From the NCBI GenBank assembly GCA_008638375.1, contig CM018032.1, positions 52,633,732 to 52,697,731 of the forward strand: 64,000 nucleotides of DNA. Direction: 5' to 3'. The position numbers were made by a program, and so were the translations under genes. The notes under the pieces are model-generated. The model searched no databases. It worked only from the letters and a program-made list of their open reading frames with translations, and was not told the DNA's origin. Below are positions 42,919 through 55,800 of this stretch, one piece after another. The stretch is from Nyssa sinensis (Eukaryota > Streptophyta > Magnoliopsida > Cornales > Nyssaceae). Positions within the stretch are counted from its first letter, which is position 1, and each line of letters begins with the position of its first letter.

Positions 42919-44636
42919 TTAATTATTTGATTAATTAAATTATTTTTCCTAGGGGTTTATTTGAATTAAATTTTCAAATCTTGGCCCAGAACAAAATCAT
43001 CTAAAGGTTCAGGGGTCGAATTTAAATTAGGAATAGTTTATGGTTTATTTATTTTATTTAAACCCTTGAACCAAATGGTTCTTGAGTTAAAACCCTAAAC
43101 CGGTCGAAAGGTTCTTTGAATCAGCCAGTTTAGGTCACTCTGTAAACCGGAACAGAATATCCAAATTTCCTGTCTTATCCACGGTTTGGTTATCCTAAAC
43201 TTGATTTCTAATTTGTTATCTTTATATCCAAACAGTCTAGGTGAGCTTTTAAAATAAAACTTAAGGCTTCAAAATGACATAGTTCTATTAATCCGCCTAT
43301 GTTCAGTCAGGTCCCGACCCGACCCGACCCAGATCCGGTCCAACAGGAGCCTGTTCTCCACGCTTTTTCGGCGCTTGCTCCAGCATCTTCTCCGATGCTG
43401 CTCGCTAGAGCTGTAAGGATTCCTCTACTTTTGCTCCTTATTTTGACGTCTGGTTTTAGAGATTTTTATATGAAATCAATCCTAGGACCTTCAAAGAATC
43501 ATTTGGGACTATTTTGAACCCCAAACAGCATAGTTTTTGACACCCACTTGGGTTTTTCGGCCATGCACCGATTGGCCATAAAATGGTCATTTCTTGACCT
43601 TTTTCCTTAATTCCAATTATTTTAGACTCCTAACAGAATTTCCTATCTTGTTACATTCACCAATTCAGGTTTGGTTTAACTTGAAATGTTACTGATTTTG
43701 GCCGTGAGTTACAGAGATAAGTTTTTTGACTCTTTCTTCCAATTTCCCTACTGGTTTTGGTTCCTTATTATTTACAGAATACAAGAGAGGGATTTGGCAC
43801 ATACCTTAATCCAAGGCCCAACTTCCTGAAGCTCCTCTCTCTCACCATCCATGGCCACTTGCACTACCGTAACAGACCTCTCTCTCTCTCTCTCTCTCAC
43901 TCCTTTTTTTTTTCTTCAGATTTTTGGTTGCTGTTTGATTGGGCTTTTGTTGCTGTATCTGTATACATTATATACTAATTGTGGAACAGTCCAGATAGAT
44001 TTAGTGAAGTCTAATATTTTCCTGTTATGTCGATTGCAACCTTTTTGAAGTTGCCAGAAGCTTCATGCTAGAAGCTTCACACGTTGCCCCTTTTTGTCAA
44101 ATTTTTAACTGTTTCAAGAAGCTTCCTTAACTATTTATATATACATATAGATATAGTTATGTCAACTATTGCAGCTGCTTTTCTTTTCTTGCAGATTCTT
44201 TCTTTTCCTGCATGTATATATATATATATATATAATATGTGTAGATATTTTATGATATATATATATATTATATATCTTCATTATTCGTACAGTAACCGTA
44301 TTATTGTTTTATGTCATAAATTCTTAATTTATGGCATGTTGGTGGCATGTCGGTAAATTTGGCTTAAAGCCAGGGCGCGGTAATATGAGTATTTATTTTA
44401 GCGACTTTGGTCCCTGTTCATGTCTTATATTATATTCATTTTATTTTCATCATTAATTCTTCGTATCGATCCCATTTATTCATTTCGGCACTCAGTTGAC
44501 CGAGTTTGTCAATTTCTCAAGCATACATTATCTTTGGTGTTCTGGATTAATTTCATATTTTCTGATAATTTATCTCATCCATATGAGCTCAGTTACTGTT
44601 TTAGTCTTATCAAATTTTCGGGGTATTACATGTGTA
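42919..44636 (-). mobile_element. right part of the probable large solo LTR
   Basis: Continues the host sequence broken at 32684 (same 28/29-bp AT-rich word). It holds a GGTTATCC/CAAACCCTTGAACC-type block, a CT microsatellite (43880-43900) and TA repeats (44217-44275), and ends TTTTCGGGGTATTACA at 44636, the reverse complement of a typical plant LTR start. Short frames here (for example near 43299 and 44084) show no recognisable domain. Confidence 0.45.
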
Positions 44637-46060
44637 ATATACAAGCTCAGACCTTAGGTATGTGTGTTTACTATGCATGCGCGTATAGAGAGAGAGAGAG
44701 AGTGTGTGAGAGAGAGAGAGTGAGTGAGGTAGAGAGAAAAGAAGAAGAAGGAGGAGGAAGCTCATAATGCCATATTAGAAGCTAGCTTTGGAGATTCAAA
44801 AGCTTGAGCTTGAAGCTAGAGGGAGAAAAAGGCTCATTATAAAGGTAAAAAGCTTTAAATCTGAACCCAGGTCTGAACCAATGCTAATAAAACTCATTTT
44901 TTATGCTTAGGATCAAAAGTAGACACTATAAGGGTTGTAGAAACCCTAGGTCGCAAGCGAAATACCCAAAATAAGGCCATGAAATCACGAGTTACAGCCA
45001 TGAGATGAAAATCCATCCCTCCAAAACGAACTCTAATCTTGATTTTTGGAATGGGGATTGAATCCCTATGAGGTGAGGATCATCAGAAACCAAACCCCAT
45101 CAATTTTGATGGAGAAACAAGCATGTACGAAGAAAAAATCAAAAATCACCATGGAAGCTCAACCGAGCTCTTAAGCTCACCTCAATACCCGATACCAACG
45201 CTCAAATAACCCCCATTACCCTAGGATTCCATGGGATTTAAAAGTAGTCAAAATGGAGCTCTAAAACTCCACGAAATAATAAGTTTTAAAACTTGCAAAT
45301 TAGGGCAACATCGCGTGGGGAATGAGGAAGACGATGAGCAGGTCAAGGTTGGGTCTTGGGTCAGTACCTGCCCCATCATATAAACTGTTTAAGTAGAACG
45401 GTGTCGTTTTGAGGATAAGTTTTTAATTTAAAACAAAACTGAGTTTGTTTGGCTACGTGTATAAAAAAATCTGATTTAATAACCCTGTTCTGATAGGGAT
45501 ACCCTATCCATATTTAAGGCCCTTTATCCGTTGTTTGGTTTTCTAAAAATCAGAAGAAAAAAAATAGAAAACAGCGGCCAGTGGGTTTCGAACCCCTGAC
45601 GTGTGGGTGTGTGTGTGAAACTTAACCCATATGTGTGAACTACTGTGCCATTGAGGCACTTGGTTAAAATAGGACCTGAATAAATGTATAATATAAAATA
45701 ATTTAATTAATTTAATTTAATTTGGTAAATTATTCTCGATGTCTGAATAAAATAAAAAGACAGTGTAACCCAATATTTTTGGGCATTCCGGACTCAATGG
45801 CAGAGTTCAAATTGTAAAATAAAATTTCAAAAATGTGAATAGACAAATTGGGCTAATTCTAAAGATGTCCTAAAGGCCAAATGAAGATACCGAACGACCT
45901 CCAAAAATTATGAGACCACGTACCTTAAAGTTTTTCGAAATTCTGGACTCAACGGCTGAGTCCGTTTTACCAAATAAAATACTTAAAATACTGCTATACG
46001 AAATGGCCTATTTTTAAGACATCGTAATAGTACAACGATGCGACCAAGAGGGGAAGTAAA
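44637..46060. mobile_element. TE-derived DNA, possibly another LTR in the opposite sense
   Basis: Contains a GA-rich microsatellite (44689-44745) and a GTGGGTTTCGAACCCCTGAC word often found in plant LTRs. On the minus strand, the part at 45700-46000 (AATTTACCAAATTAAATTAA, CCGGAATGCCCAAAAAT) resembles in layout the plus strand at 32500-32660. The ends could not be fixed. Confidence 0.3.
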
Positions 46061-46781
46061 TGGAGCAGTGGCTAGCTACACAGAAAAGAATTTGGTGGGA
46101 AGATTATTGTGAGATTGTAGCTCAAATTTAAGCATCCATGTAAGTAAATTTCACACAATATTTAAATTTGACCGGATCTTACCGGTGAGATTAAAGATGA
46201 CAAATATTATTTAAATTCGATAATCTATCTTATTCACTGATTAACGAATATAAATAACTCATTTAGTTAATAATAATTTGACATGTCAACAAAAATTATT
46301 TAAATATCTCTTACAAATCTAACATATTGTATACATATTGAAAAAAAAAAAAAATTGAATGAATTCAGTACACTAACATAACAATGTACCTTTTTAAAAA
46401 TATTCTATCATGTATAATATGGTTCACCTTTTTAAAAATATTCTATCATGTATAATATGATTCATCTTTTATAATAAGATATAATATATATATATATAGT
46501 AGAATATCATTGAAATGACACATTAATACGTGAAATACCGGATTCATAAAAAAATACCTTATACATGTCATTCCATGATTGACAGTGATTCCAGATCTTA
46601 TAATAAATTCTTAATAATTTATTCCTCGTTCTATTTTTAATAAGACAAATTTAAAAAAAAAAAAAAAAAGATAAAAATGAAGGAATGGGAAGGAGGAAGG
46701 TATCTTACCTAACCCGGATTAGATACTTAAATTATATAAACATTATTTTATATTTTATATTTTAGTAAATATTCTCACATA

Positions 46782-46821
<40 letters not shown>

Positions 46822-47090
46822 CTATGTACATGTATATTATTTATATAAATATGAATTTATATTTTTGCTAATATTAGTAAATTAATTTACATTTTAAAAT
46901 AATGAATGTAATTAATTTTTAGAGGAAGGTGGAGTGGGGATGGGACTTGGACGGCGGGCGAAGAAAAAGAATGAGTGCATAATAAATAGTATTTGTCAGA
47001 AATATTATTTTTTAACATAGCGAGAATGGAGAAGGTCCTGTTTTCATTTCTAAGAGCATTTTCGGAGAATGGATATAGGAAATAGGGAAT
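46061..47090. other. AT-rich spacer with simple repeats
   Basis: A 45-bp direct repeat (CCTTTTTAAAAATATTCTAT-type) at about 46388-46475, an AT run at 46484-46498 and a GT/TA microsatellite at 46783-46820. No gene seen. Confidence 0.5.
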
Positions 47091-47099
47091 AGGGAATAG

Positions 47100-47560
47100 G
47101 GTCGGCTTAAGACCATTTGAGGCTTAAAACGGTATTTATAAATGAGAAATTTTTTTCACTTTTTGAGACATAAGAAGGAATAAGTTTTTAATAAAAACAC
47201 AATTTAAGGATTAAACTTTTATTAATCTTAAATTTCAGTTTGAATTATAATATATACACAAAATTTGGGACCTTTTTTGTTAGGCAAAATTTTGGCTTTA
47301 TACTTCTAATTTGGATTAACCTATAAAGACATAAAATTTGAGTTTTCTTTTTGTAATTAGACTTTCATTAGCCTTGCACTTCCAATTTGAATTGGATTAA
47401 CATACAAAGATATAAAATTTGGACATTTTGTAATTTGACTTCTATTAGCCTTACATTTCTAGTTTAGATTAATTTATATAGACATAAAATTTGAGGCCTT
47501 TTTTATAGATGGGGCCTAAAATCATTGCTTCATTGGCCTTATGCTTAAGCCGGGCCTGAG
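47100..47560. mobile_element. small MITE-like element
   Basis: Ends carry CGGCTTAAG in inverted orientation (47103-47111; on the minus strand at 47544-47552), with GGCCT/GGCC-rich subterminal words. The inside is made of four diverged copies of a unit of about 95 bp (ATAAAATTTGAG...ATTAGCC). Non-coding. No target duplication confirmed. Confidence 0.4.
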
Positions 47561-49690
47561 GAAAGGAGTCATCCACCCTAACTATTACTTTGGATCCAAT
47601 AAAGTACTGTTAGGCCTCCAACATATTAGCCATCCTTGGACCTAAAATATATCCAGCTTATAAACAGTAACCAACTAAACTTAAATATGGGTTTCATGGA
47701 AAGAGAGAGAGAGGGGGGGGGGGGATTCAAAAATTAGTTAGAAGAATAAGAGAAAAAGATAGGTTGGTGGAAGTGAGAGAAAAGAGAAACAAAAATATAT
47801 TAAAATATCAAAGGAATACCTTTTATACATATTATTGTTAAAATGATATATAATGCTATGAGTTATTGGTGTATATATAAATACTACAACAACACCCAAA
47901 TGAATTTTTTGGGTCAAAAAAATGACTCTTATTCTTGAAATTGCTCTAAGCTCTTCACAGTACATGAGAACAGGCAGGCTATCAACAATTTACTATTTTG
48001 CATTTTAACCTAGCTGGGATTTTTTTATTTTTTGGTAAGTTAGCAGGGAATGTTATGGAGCAAGAAGAAGGTAATATCTTCTCCGTCTTTTTTTTTTGTG
48101 TGTGTGTGTGTGTGTGTGGAATTTCTAGTATGATTATTCAAAAACTTTACAAATTAAGTTAGCTAATACTTGCATAGATAATTTTAACTTAAAATTTGAA
48201 ATGCAAAGATGTTTGGTGGAATTAAAGATTTTGATTTTGGCATTCTAGTTAAGTTGTACTGTGAGTTGGTGAGATATGAATCAAGGGATTGGAAAGGTTT
48301 CAAGCTTATACAACACAATTTTATTTCATGTGCTCAATTTTTTATGCTCTGATTATCTTTTGAAGTCAATTCACCTTCCATGCATACCACTTTTTTGTGT
48401 CTCATATTTTATTTTTTTTGCAAGATTCAGGGCTCAAATGAGGTTTTCAATAATTCTCTCTTTTAATTACATTTAATACAAAACAGGGAAAAAAGTGTTA
48501 TAACATATTAATTCAATTCAGTTCAACTCAATTCAACAAAATCTTATTTATTAAAAAAAAAAGTCTCATTTCAACTCTTTATAGTCAATTATATAAATCA
48601 TATTTTGTCATTCTACTATATTAATTTTAATTTAAAATCAATCAGAAAATAAATAACTTAATATTGATAATGTATTCAAGCTTATTCATTTTTACTATTT
48701 ATTATTTTTTTTATATTATCAATTTTGATCTCTTTAGTAGGTTGCTTGATATTTTTTTTAATAAGTTGCCATTGTCAAAATTTGAATAGTGAAAAATAAT
48801 CATAATATTGTAATAGTGAAAGTCGGTTTAGGAATCACAACAGGACGGGGGTCTCTTTCCCATTCCCGTCCCATTAAAAAAAAATTCATTTCTAGTGGCG
48901 GATTCAAAAATTTTAGTTTGGGAAATCTAATTTCAAGTAATGAAATTTAGGAAATTCATATGAATATATAAAAATAATAATTTAGGCAGCCAAGTCCTAT
49001 TTTTAAAAAAACTCATAACAAATTAGTGGTGAGAAAATACAATATCCAAATTTTTTGAGAGGTCAAATTACAAATATCAAAGTTTAGGAGGTTTATATAA
49101 ATAAAAAAAATTGGAGGGCGAAAGTCCTATTTTGTTAAATTTCTTTAATAAAGTTAGTAGTAAAAAATATAATATTTAAATTTTTGAGAGAGGTCATTAG
49201 CCCTGCTTTGTCTTTCTTATATTCCGCATCTGCTCCGTCCTATCCCACCACTATTAGTTATGTATCTTAACCTTGTCTTTGTTTTATCTTTTCAAATTTC
49301 ACACCATTTCATCTATAAAACTTAACTTTTTAAAAAAATTATAACTAATAAAATTATATTATTACAAATACAAATATATAATACATAAATATATACACAT
49401 ACATATTTAAATTTATATACATAAAATTATTTTAAAAAATATTTTTGTTAATTTTAATATAAAAAATGTTATTTATAATGAATTTTTTCAATAAATTTAC
49501 TCATTTCTAAACGTAAACTAGTGATATATAAAAAATTATTAATAAAATTTGTTATGTTTTGAGTAATAATATTATTAGCCAAACTCACACCGATATGGAT
49601 ATCGTATCGAATTTTTTAAACTATTCTTCCGTTGCGTTTATTTTTTGACATACTTGTCACATTCGGAATGACCGGGGCGGGTATTTTGCT
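47561..49690. other. spacer with old TE remains
   Basis: A G run at 47713-47723 next to a GA repeat and a GT microsatellite at 48098-48118. TE-like end words (TAGTGGCGGATTCAAAAATTT at about 48893) are followed by several diverged GGGAGGTCAAATT-type repeats to 49200. No gene supported. Confidence 0.45.
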
Positions 49691-49893
49691 TAACTTTTAA
49701 TGGACCAGCCAAGGCCCAAGGGTCCAAACGCAAGCAGGACACAAGCCTGGGGACGACGCGGCTACCCCGATCTGTAAAGAGAGAGGGCGAGCAAAGGAGA
49801 CTGACTGGTGACAGGCAGTTGGGGAAGACGAAATAGATTCACCAAGTCAAACTCAACCTTGTTGATTACAATTCAAGATTTGTAGAGAAGAGA
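49691..49893 (+). promoter_or_regulatory. VPS35 promoter-proximal region and 5' UTR
   Basis: GC content jumps here against the AT-rich upstream DNA. Two site II-like words occur (GGCCCA at 49713-49718, that is TGGGCC on the minus strand), common in promoters of plant housekeeping genes. A GAGAGAGAGGGCGAG stretch and a purine-rich leader follow up to the ATG at 49894. The transcription start was not determined. Confidence 0.5.
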
Positions 49894-52800
49894 ATGATCT
49901 CTGACGGAGTTGAAGACGAGGACAAGTGGCTGGCGGCAGGGATCGCCGGCCTTCAACAGAACGCCTTTTACATGCATCGCGCTCTGGTAATTACCCCCCT
50001 TTCTTTTTCTATGCACACATGAATTCTACTTGTATTCGCACCAAAACCCTAATTTGTAAATTTTCACATCAGGACTCGAACAATCTCAAGGACGCCCTCA
50101 AATACTCAGCTCAGATGCTCTCCGAGCTTCGGACTTCGAGGCTTTCCCCTCACAAATACTATGAACTCTGTAAACTTTTCTTTCCCGACTAGATGGATTT
50201 CTTTTGTGTTGGATCAGCTAATTGGATTGTTGTTTTCTCTGTCTAATTCTGATTTCCAATACATGGGCAAAAATGCAACAGTTTCTGATTGGTGGTGTGT
50301 GTTTGATTCCCTAGATATGCGAGCTTTTGACGAATTGAGAAAGCTGGAGATTTTCTTCAAGGAAGAAACTAGGCGTGGGTGCGCCATCATCGATCTGTAT
50401 GAACTCGTGCAGCATGCCGGTAACATATTGCCCAGACTGTAAGTGGGAATTACCTTCATGCCATTCCCTTCTCTTTGTTTTTACGATGAGCAGTTCCCAT
50501 GTGTGTTTTACCTGTAATTGTGTTATGATGGACATGTTGAAAGGATTAACACGTGGTTTCTGTTTTAAAAATGTGAAGGGGTTAAATTGCCTGGGAAAAA
50601 GTGCTCGGTTTATGTGTTGTTTTTTGAAAACCAAGAGAAAATGGGGCTTAAAGATCAGAAATCACAAAGCAAAAGAAAAAAAGCAGAACTTTTAAACAGG
50701 AACTAATAATATGACACGCAACCAAATGAGTGATCTTGGGTGAGGCTGTTAAAAATCTGAACTTATTTTAGTGTAACTGGGTGGCTGCTCCCCTTGAGAT
50801 GTTGTGATACATAAATATGTATACGTATAATCTTTCTTTTACCTTGTTTTAATCCACCTTTTCATGCACCTTTCAGTCATTATAGTCTTCTACTAGAATA
50901 GGAAATCATAGTTTTTCACTTTCAGGATGTACTTGTGTCCTTGGATTTGACAAACTTGACTTTCATGTTTATGTCTTTTCCAAGTGCATGTCTTACAGTA
51001 GTGGGGTAACTGAATTTAAATGCTTTTTGTCATTGCTTATTGTGCATTATGTGTCGGATCTTGTCCTTGATTTAGTGAAGTGAGATGTCTTCACTTTCTA
51101 TTACCATTTGTCGTCTGTCTTGATCACAAACAGGTGGGCCTTCTTCGGTTATTAATTCATGATCTAGACTTTTTTTCTGTTGCTTTGCTTGAAGCATATT
51201 GCTGGAGCCAGTTACCAAGATTTGAAGACAGGAATATGGCTTGGTCTATACCCTCTTAAGAACTTCTATTTGTATGTTGAATTGGAAGCCCTTCTTTACC
51301 ATTTGGAGATCTTATTTTGACTCAGATTTTGGTCATTATTAATTTGATGTTCATTCTCTTTAAGCAAAAGACGTTTGCTCGAGACCGGGGGGGTTATATC
51401 CATAACATAGGTTGATGCATTAGGGTAGATGTGCTTCATGTAGAAGTTTGACAAGCACAGACTAACGTATTCTGAGGATCAACTGATTGACAAGGGATTT
51501 ATAAGGAAGGCTTCATATGTACTTTGCAGGAGGCAAGTAGAACCCCATGTGGATGTAGCTCTACTCAAAATCTTGGGATGGTGGTTTTAAGGAAGTGCAG
51601 TATGGTTTGTTATCTTGGGACTTGGGATTAAATTACTGGATGAATTATCTATAAGTTGGAAGGCCAATCTTTTAGGATGAAAGAGTAGTTTTGCAGCTCT
51701 TATATATTACAATTGGATTGAGCAAATTGCAGTGTGTTTGAAAATGATTATCATGATAAGGTTTCAATGCTTTGCAAGATTGGTAGAGATACTTGCAATA
51801 GATTCTTTAGGTATAAAACGGTGAATAAAAATCCAGCACAGTGAGAGTTGTGTCAGCATTGGGGTCTTTCCGTGGATGGCAATAGGAATGGGGAGGATTG
51901 GACTTCTTAGAGGAACCCATTTGTCCCCAACAGTCTTTTTTTGACTAATTTGCACAATTTGTAATCTTGTCGGCTGTGGTTGGGCAACTGTGGTATATCA
52001 TTTTGTTTCAATAGAATTGTTATTATTTACTGAGCAAGAGTAAAAATAAAAATGAATTTTTGGGTCGAGTTTAGTGAGAAGATGTTGAAGTGGATCGAGT
52101 TAGGAGCGGATGCACAGTGAGGGCACCTGCCCCCTACTGAAATTTCTAGAAAAATTGTGTTCAATTTAATATTTTCCAAATTCTCAAATATATATACATA
52201 TATATATATATGTATATTTGCCTCCACTCAATAGATTTTTTCAAGCTAACCCCACTCTATTTTCTTTGGCAAATTATCTAATTAGTCATATTTGGATAGA
52301 CACCGGAAAAAAGAAAGTGTTAAAGCATTAAATAATTATATCATTTTTATTAGTTTAAGCTTTCTGAAAAGTTGGTGGTTTAACATGCATGATATAGAAT
52401 AAGTAAAGGTCTTAAGCTCAAATCTCACTGCTACCATAATAATTATTATGTACATGCTGACCCACTCGTGGTAAAGAATCTAGTTGAATGTAAAGGGGAC
52501 CTATTAAAAGATTAAATAATTTAGTTACACATTCTTTATTAACTTAAGTTCGCAAATGAATTGGGGGTTTAATTCAAAAAAAAAAAAAAGAGAGTAAGAG
52601 ACGTTGCTTTATTTTTCAAATGCTACTTTAATTGCTTACTCTTATCATACTATCATTCCACACATATTATATCATGATTTAAGATTTTAACATTAATTCT
52701 TGACATTTTTTTCTTTAACTTTACTTATTCAATATATTTAAGATTAGGACAAGTGTTAATGATTTTTTAAATTTTCTTCAAGGTACCATTCAAGGGTTTA

Positions 52801-55800
52801 TTCAAAACACCTTTTTTAAAGTCTTAAATTCTTATGATTTGGCATTCGAAGGAGGTAGAAGAAAATATATATACTAATGAACATACGACTATATATTTCT
52901 TTCTTTTTTATTTTAAATCTATTCTAGTCTAAATCTCAATTGAAGGACACATCACAAAAGGGTTCTTAATGTTCCTTTTCTTTCTATATTTTTTGGTAGG
53001 TAATATATTATATATATATATATATATGAATTGACCCAAAAATAGTGTAAAAGTACCCTCAAAAGGCTTTAATAGATATTTAGATTTCAGTTAAACAGTT
53101 ACAACTAGTTTATACTCTATAACTCATCCAAATATGGAACTAACAAGCTATTCAAATGGCTATTAAAATAAAAGAAAGAGAAAAAAATTATCAAAATGAA
53201 TAGAGAGATCTGTGCTTGCTAAGCAAGTGATCACTCATCAGGAGAATTAAATTAAGATTTTTGTATAAGAATTAGAATTATGATTAATATTTTTATGAAA
53301 GTAATGTTAAAATCATGTACAAATATTTTTCTTATAAATAATAGTAAAAATTATATAGAATGCATCCAAATGAAGCCAATCCCATGAATAACATGTTTGA
53401 AGATTGCAACTTTTCTAATTATAGCAAAAAAGTATAGATGTTGGATCTATATTGTTGTTATTGTTCTTATTTTCTATTAATATTATGATCAAAATTTTAA
53501 ATTTTTGATATTTACCAAAAAAAAAAAGCTTTTAAATTTTTGTTCCCTTTAATTATTCAAAATACATTTAGTCATAGTTTATTGTATAGATTTTATAGAA
53601 TTACAATTTAATTTTGTTAGTGGGTTTTAGATTGCCCCCACTAACACAAAATTCTGGCTCCTCCTCTAGATCGAGTGGTAGCAAGTTGGAAGTTATAAAG
53701 ATCAAGCAAGTAACAGTAACACAAAATACTAAAGGATATTAATGGAGTTGGTGAGGGAGCATGTAGTAATACTTAGTGTAGTTGACATTTGAAAACATAA
53801 GTTTTGGCGCAAGTGTATAAGCTCAAATTTTTTACAATATACACTTTATTTTTATATATTTTAAAGCTATTATTTTGCAGATTTTCTTAGTGGTTTTAGC
53901 TTTCTGGGTGGTGTGTAGTTTTGTCTCTTTGTAACTTTTTTGGTAGTCTATGGTGAATTTTTTTATAATCTTGTTGTAGTTGTTTATTGTCAGTATGAAA
54001 TCATTCTGCCATAATTGTTCCAATTATTCAACTTTTCATCGTTCTTGATTAACGCTTTCATTTTAAATCAAACTTCTACATATTTGTTATTTACCAAACA
54101 AAAAACTTTTAAATTTTTGTTCCCTTTAATTATTCAAAATACATTTAGCCCTAGCTTTTTGTATAGATTTTATAGAATTAAAATTTAATTTTGCTAGTGA
54201 GTTTTTGATTGCCCCCACTAGCACAAAATTCTGGTTCCGCCCCTAGATCGAGTGGTAGCGAGTTGGAAGTTATCAAGAGCAAGCAGGTAACAGTAACACA
54301 AAATACTGATGGATATTAATGGAGTTGGTGAGGAAGCATGTAGTAATACCTATTGCTGTTGAAATTTGAAAACATAAGTTTTGGCGTGTGTAAGTTCAAA
54401 TTTTTTACAATATTCACTTTATTTTTATATTTCAAAGCTTATTATTTTGCAGATTTTCTTGGTGGTTGTTAGCTTTCTGGGTGGTGTGTAGTTTTGTCTC
54501 TTCGTAATACGCCATGTGTACATGGGTTCTACCCCTCTTTGGTAATTGGTAGTCTATGGTGAATTTTTTTATAATCTTGTTGTAGTTGTTTATTGTCAGT
54601 ATGAAATCATTCTACCATAATTGTTCCAATTATTCATCTTTTCATCTTTCTTGATTAACGCTTTCATGTTAGAAGTTGGCCAATTGAAGCTTCTATTTGA
54701 AAGTTGGCTCTATCTTTACAGATCTTCTATGCATAGAGCATGCTTTCTTTAAGCCTATTTATTAGCTTGATTCTTGAATCTTGATGCTCTTTATTACTAT
54801 TGATCTTATATTTCACTTATTTACATTAGATTTTCATTTTTTTGAATTTTCTTCTTTATGTATTTTTGGATTGTTCAGTAGAAAGTTGTACCTATAGAAA
54901 GTTCTGTTCCATGCATAATAGATATTTTTGACTTAATTTGAGTTTGTTCTGTTTGTTTATCAGGTATCTCCTTTGTACAGTAGGATCTGTGTACATCAAG
55001 TCTAAGGAGGCTCCTGCCAAGGATGTTCTTAAAGATCTTGTGGAAATGTGCCGTGGTATACAACATCCTGTACGTGGGCTCTTTCTAAGGAGTTACCTAT
55101 CTCAAGTCAGTAGGGATAAATTACCTGATATTGGTTCTGAGTATGAAGGGTAAGGCAATTGTTGGTCATTTTGTGCTTCATTATAAATTTAGGTGGAGGA
55201 ATTGTCAATTCATTGATTTATCAAAAATAAAATAAAAAATTGTTGGGTCGTTTGATTAGAAAATTTGTGGTCCATAAACCACTAAAGATGAGCTGTCTTC
55301 ACTATGGCAAGCTCACATGGCCGGATACCTTTGTCTGCTGCTACTAAATGGTTGGGCAGATACCTTCCCTGCATGCAGAAACTGATTTACAGAAGCATCA
55401 AGCTTTGGTGCCCCCTAGACCTCCAGAATGTTGTATCGTTCAGTGTAGTTTAATGTCATTGATGTTTGCACAATAACTAAGTTATTAACTAGGAGTTCTG
55501 TCAGGGAAGAAAATCTCTCACTTTGTGATTTACTTCAGTACCGGGTAGCAGAGAAACAGGCAACACTATTTTGGTGATGGTTCAATGATATGTCTGTTTT
55601 CCTCCCTTTTGTTATTCCTCCTAAGCACTGTGTTTCCTTTTTTTAAAAAGTACCGTGTTTCTTTGCTTGCTAATTAACTCGAGTTTATTGGATTGATGGA
55701 CAATCTGATATGTGCATGGCTTCCTTGAATGCTGCAGGGATGCTGATACTGTCGTGGATGCTGTGGAGTTTGTTCTCCAAAACTTCACAGAAATGAACAA

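Larger units (their letters stand above)
50439..54963 (+). other. VPS35 intron 3 (4.5 kb), enlarged by a transposon and a tandem duplication
   Basis: Donor CT|GTAAGT and acceptor CAG|G are intact and the reading phase is kept. Bases 50439-52090 show no repeat ends that I can place. The remainder is a hAT-like insertion and a 577-bp tandem duplication, listed separately. Confidence 0.85.

Noticed and set aside
43299..43517. 72-codon frame with a basic/Pro start and hydrophobic stretch, a possible small protein
   Set aside because: It lies in LTR-like non-coding DNA, has no recognisable domain and its repeated CCCGACCCGACC start is low complexity.
45581..45662. tRNA-like T-arm (GGTTTCGAACCCC) suggesting a tRNA gene
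   Set aside because: No acceptor stem, D-arm or anticodon arm can be paired around it; the word is common in plant LTRs.
50161..50442. 93-codon frame overlapping VPS35 exon 3
   Set aside because: It reads through intron 2 into exon 3 in the exon frame; only the exon part is coding.
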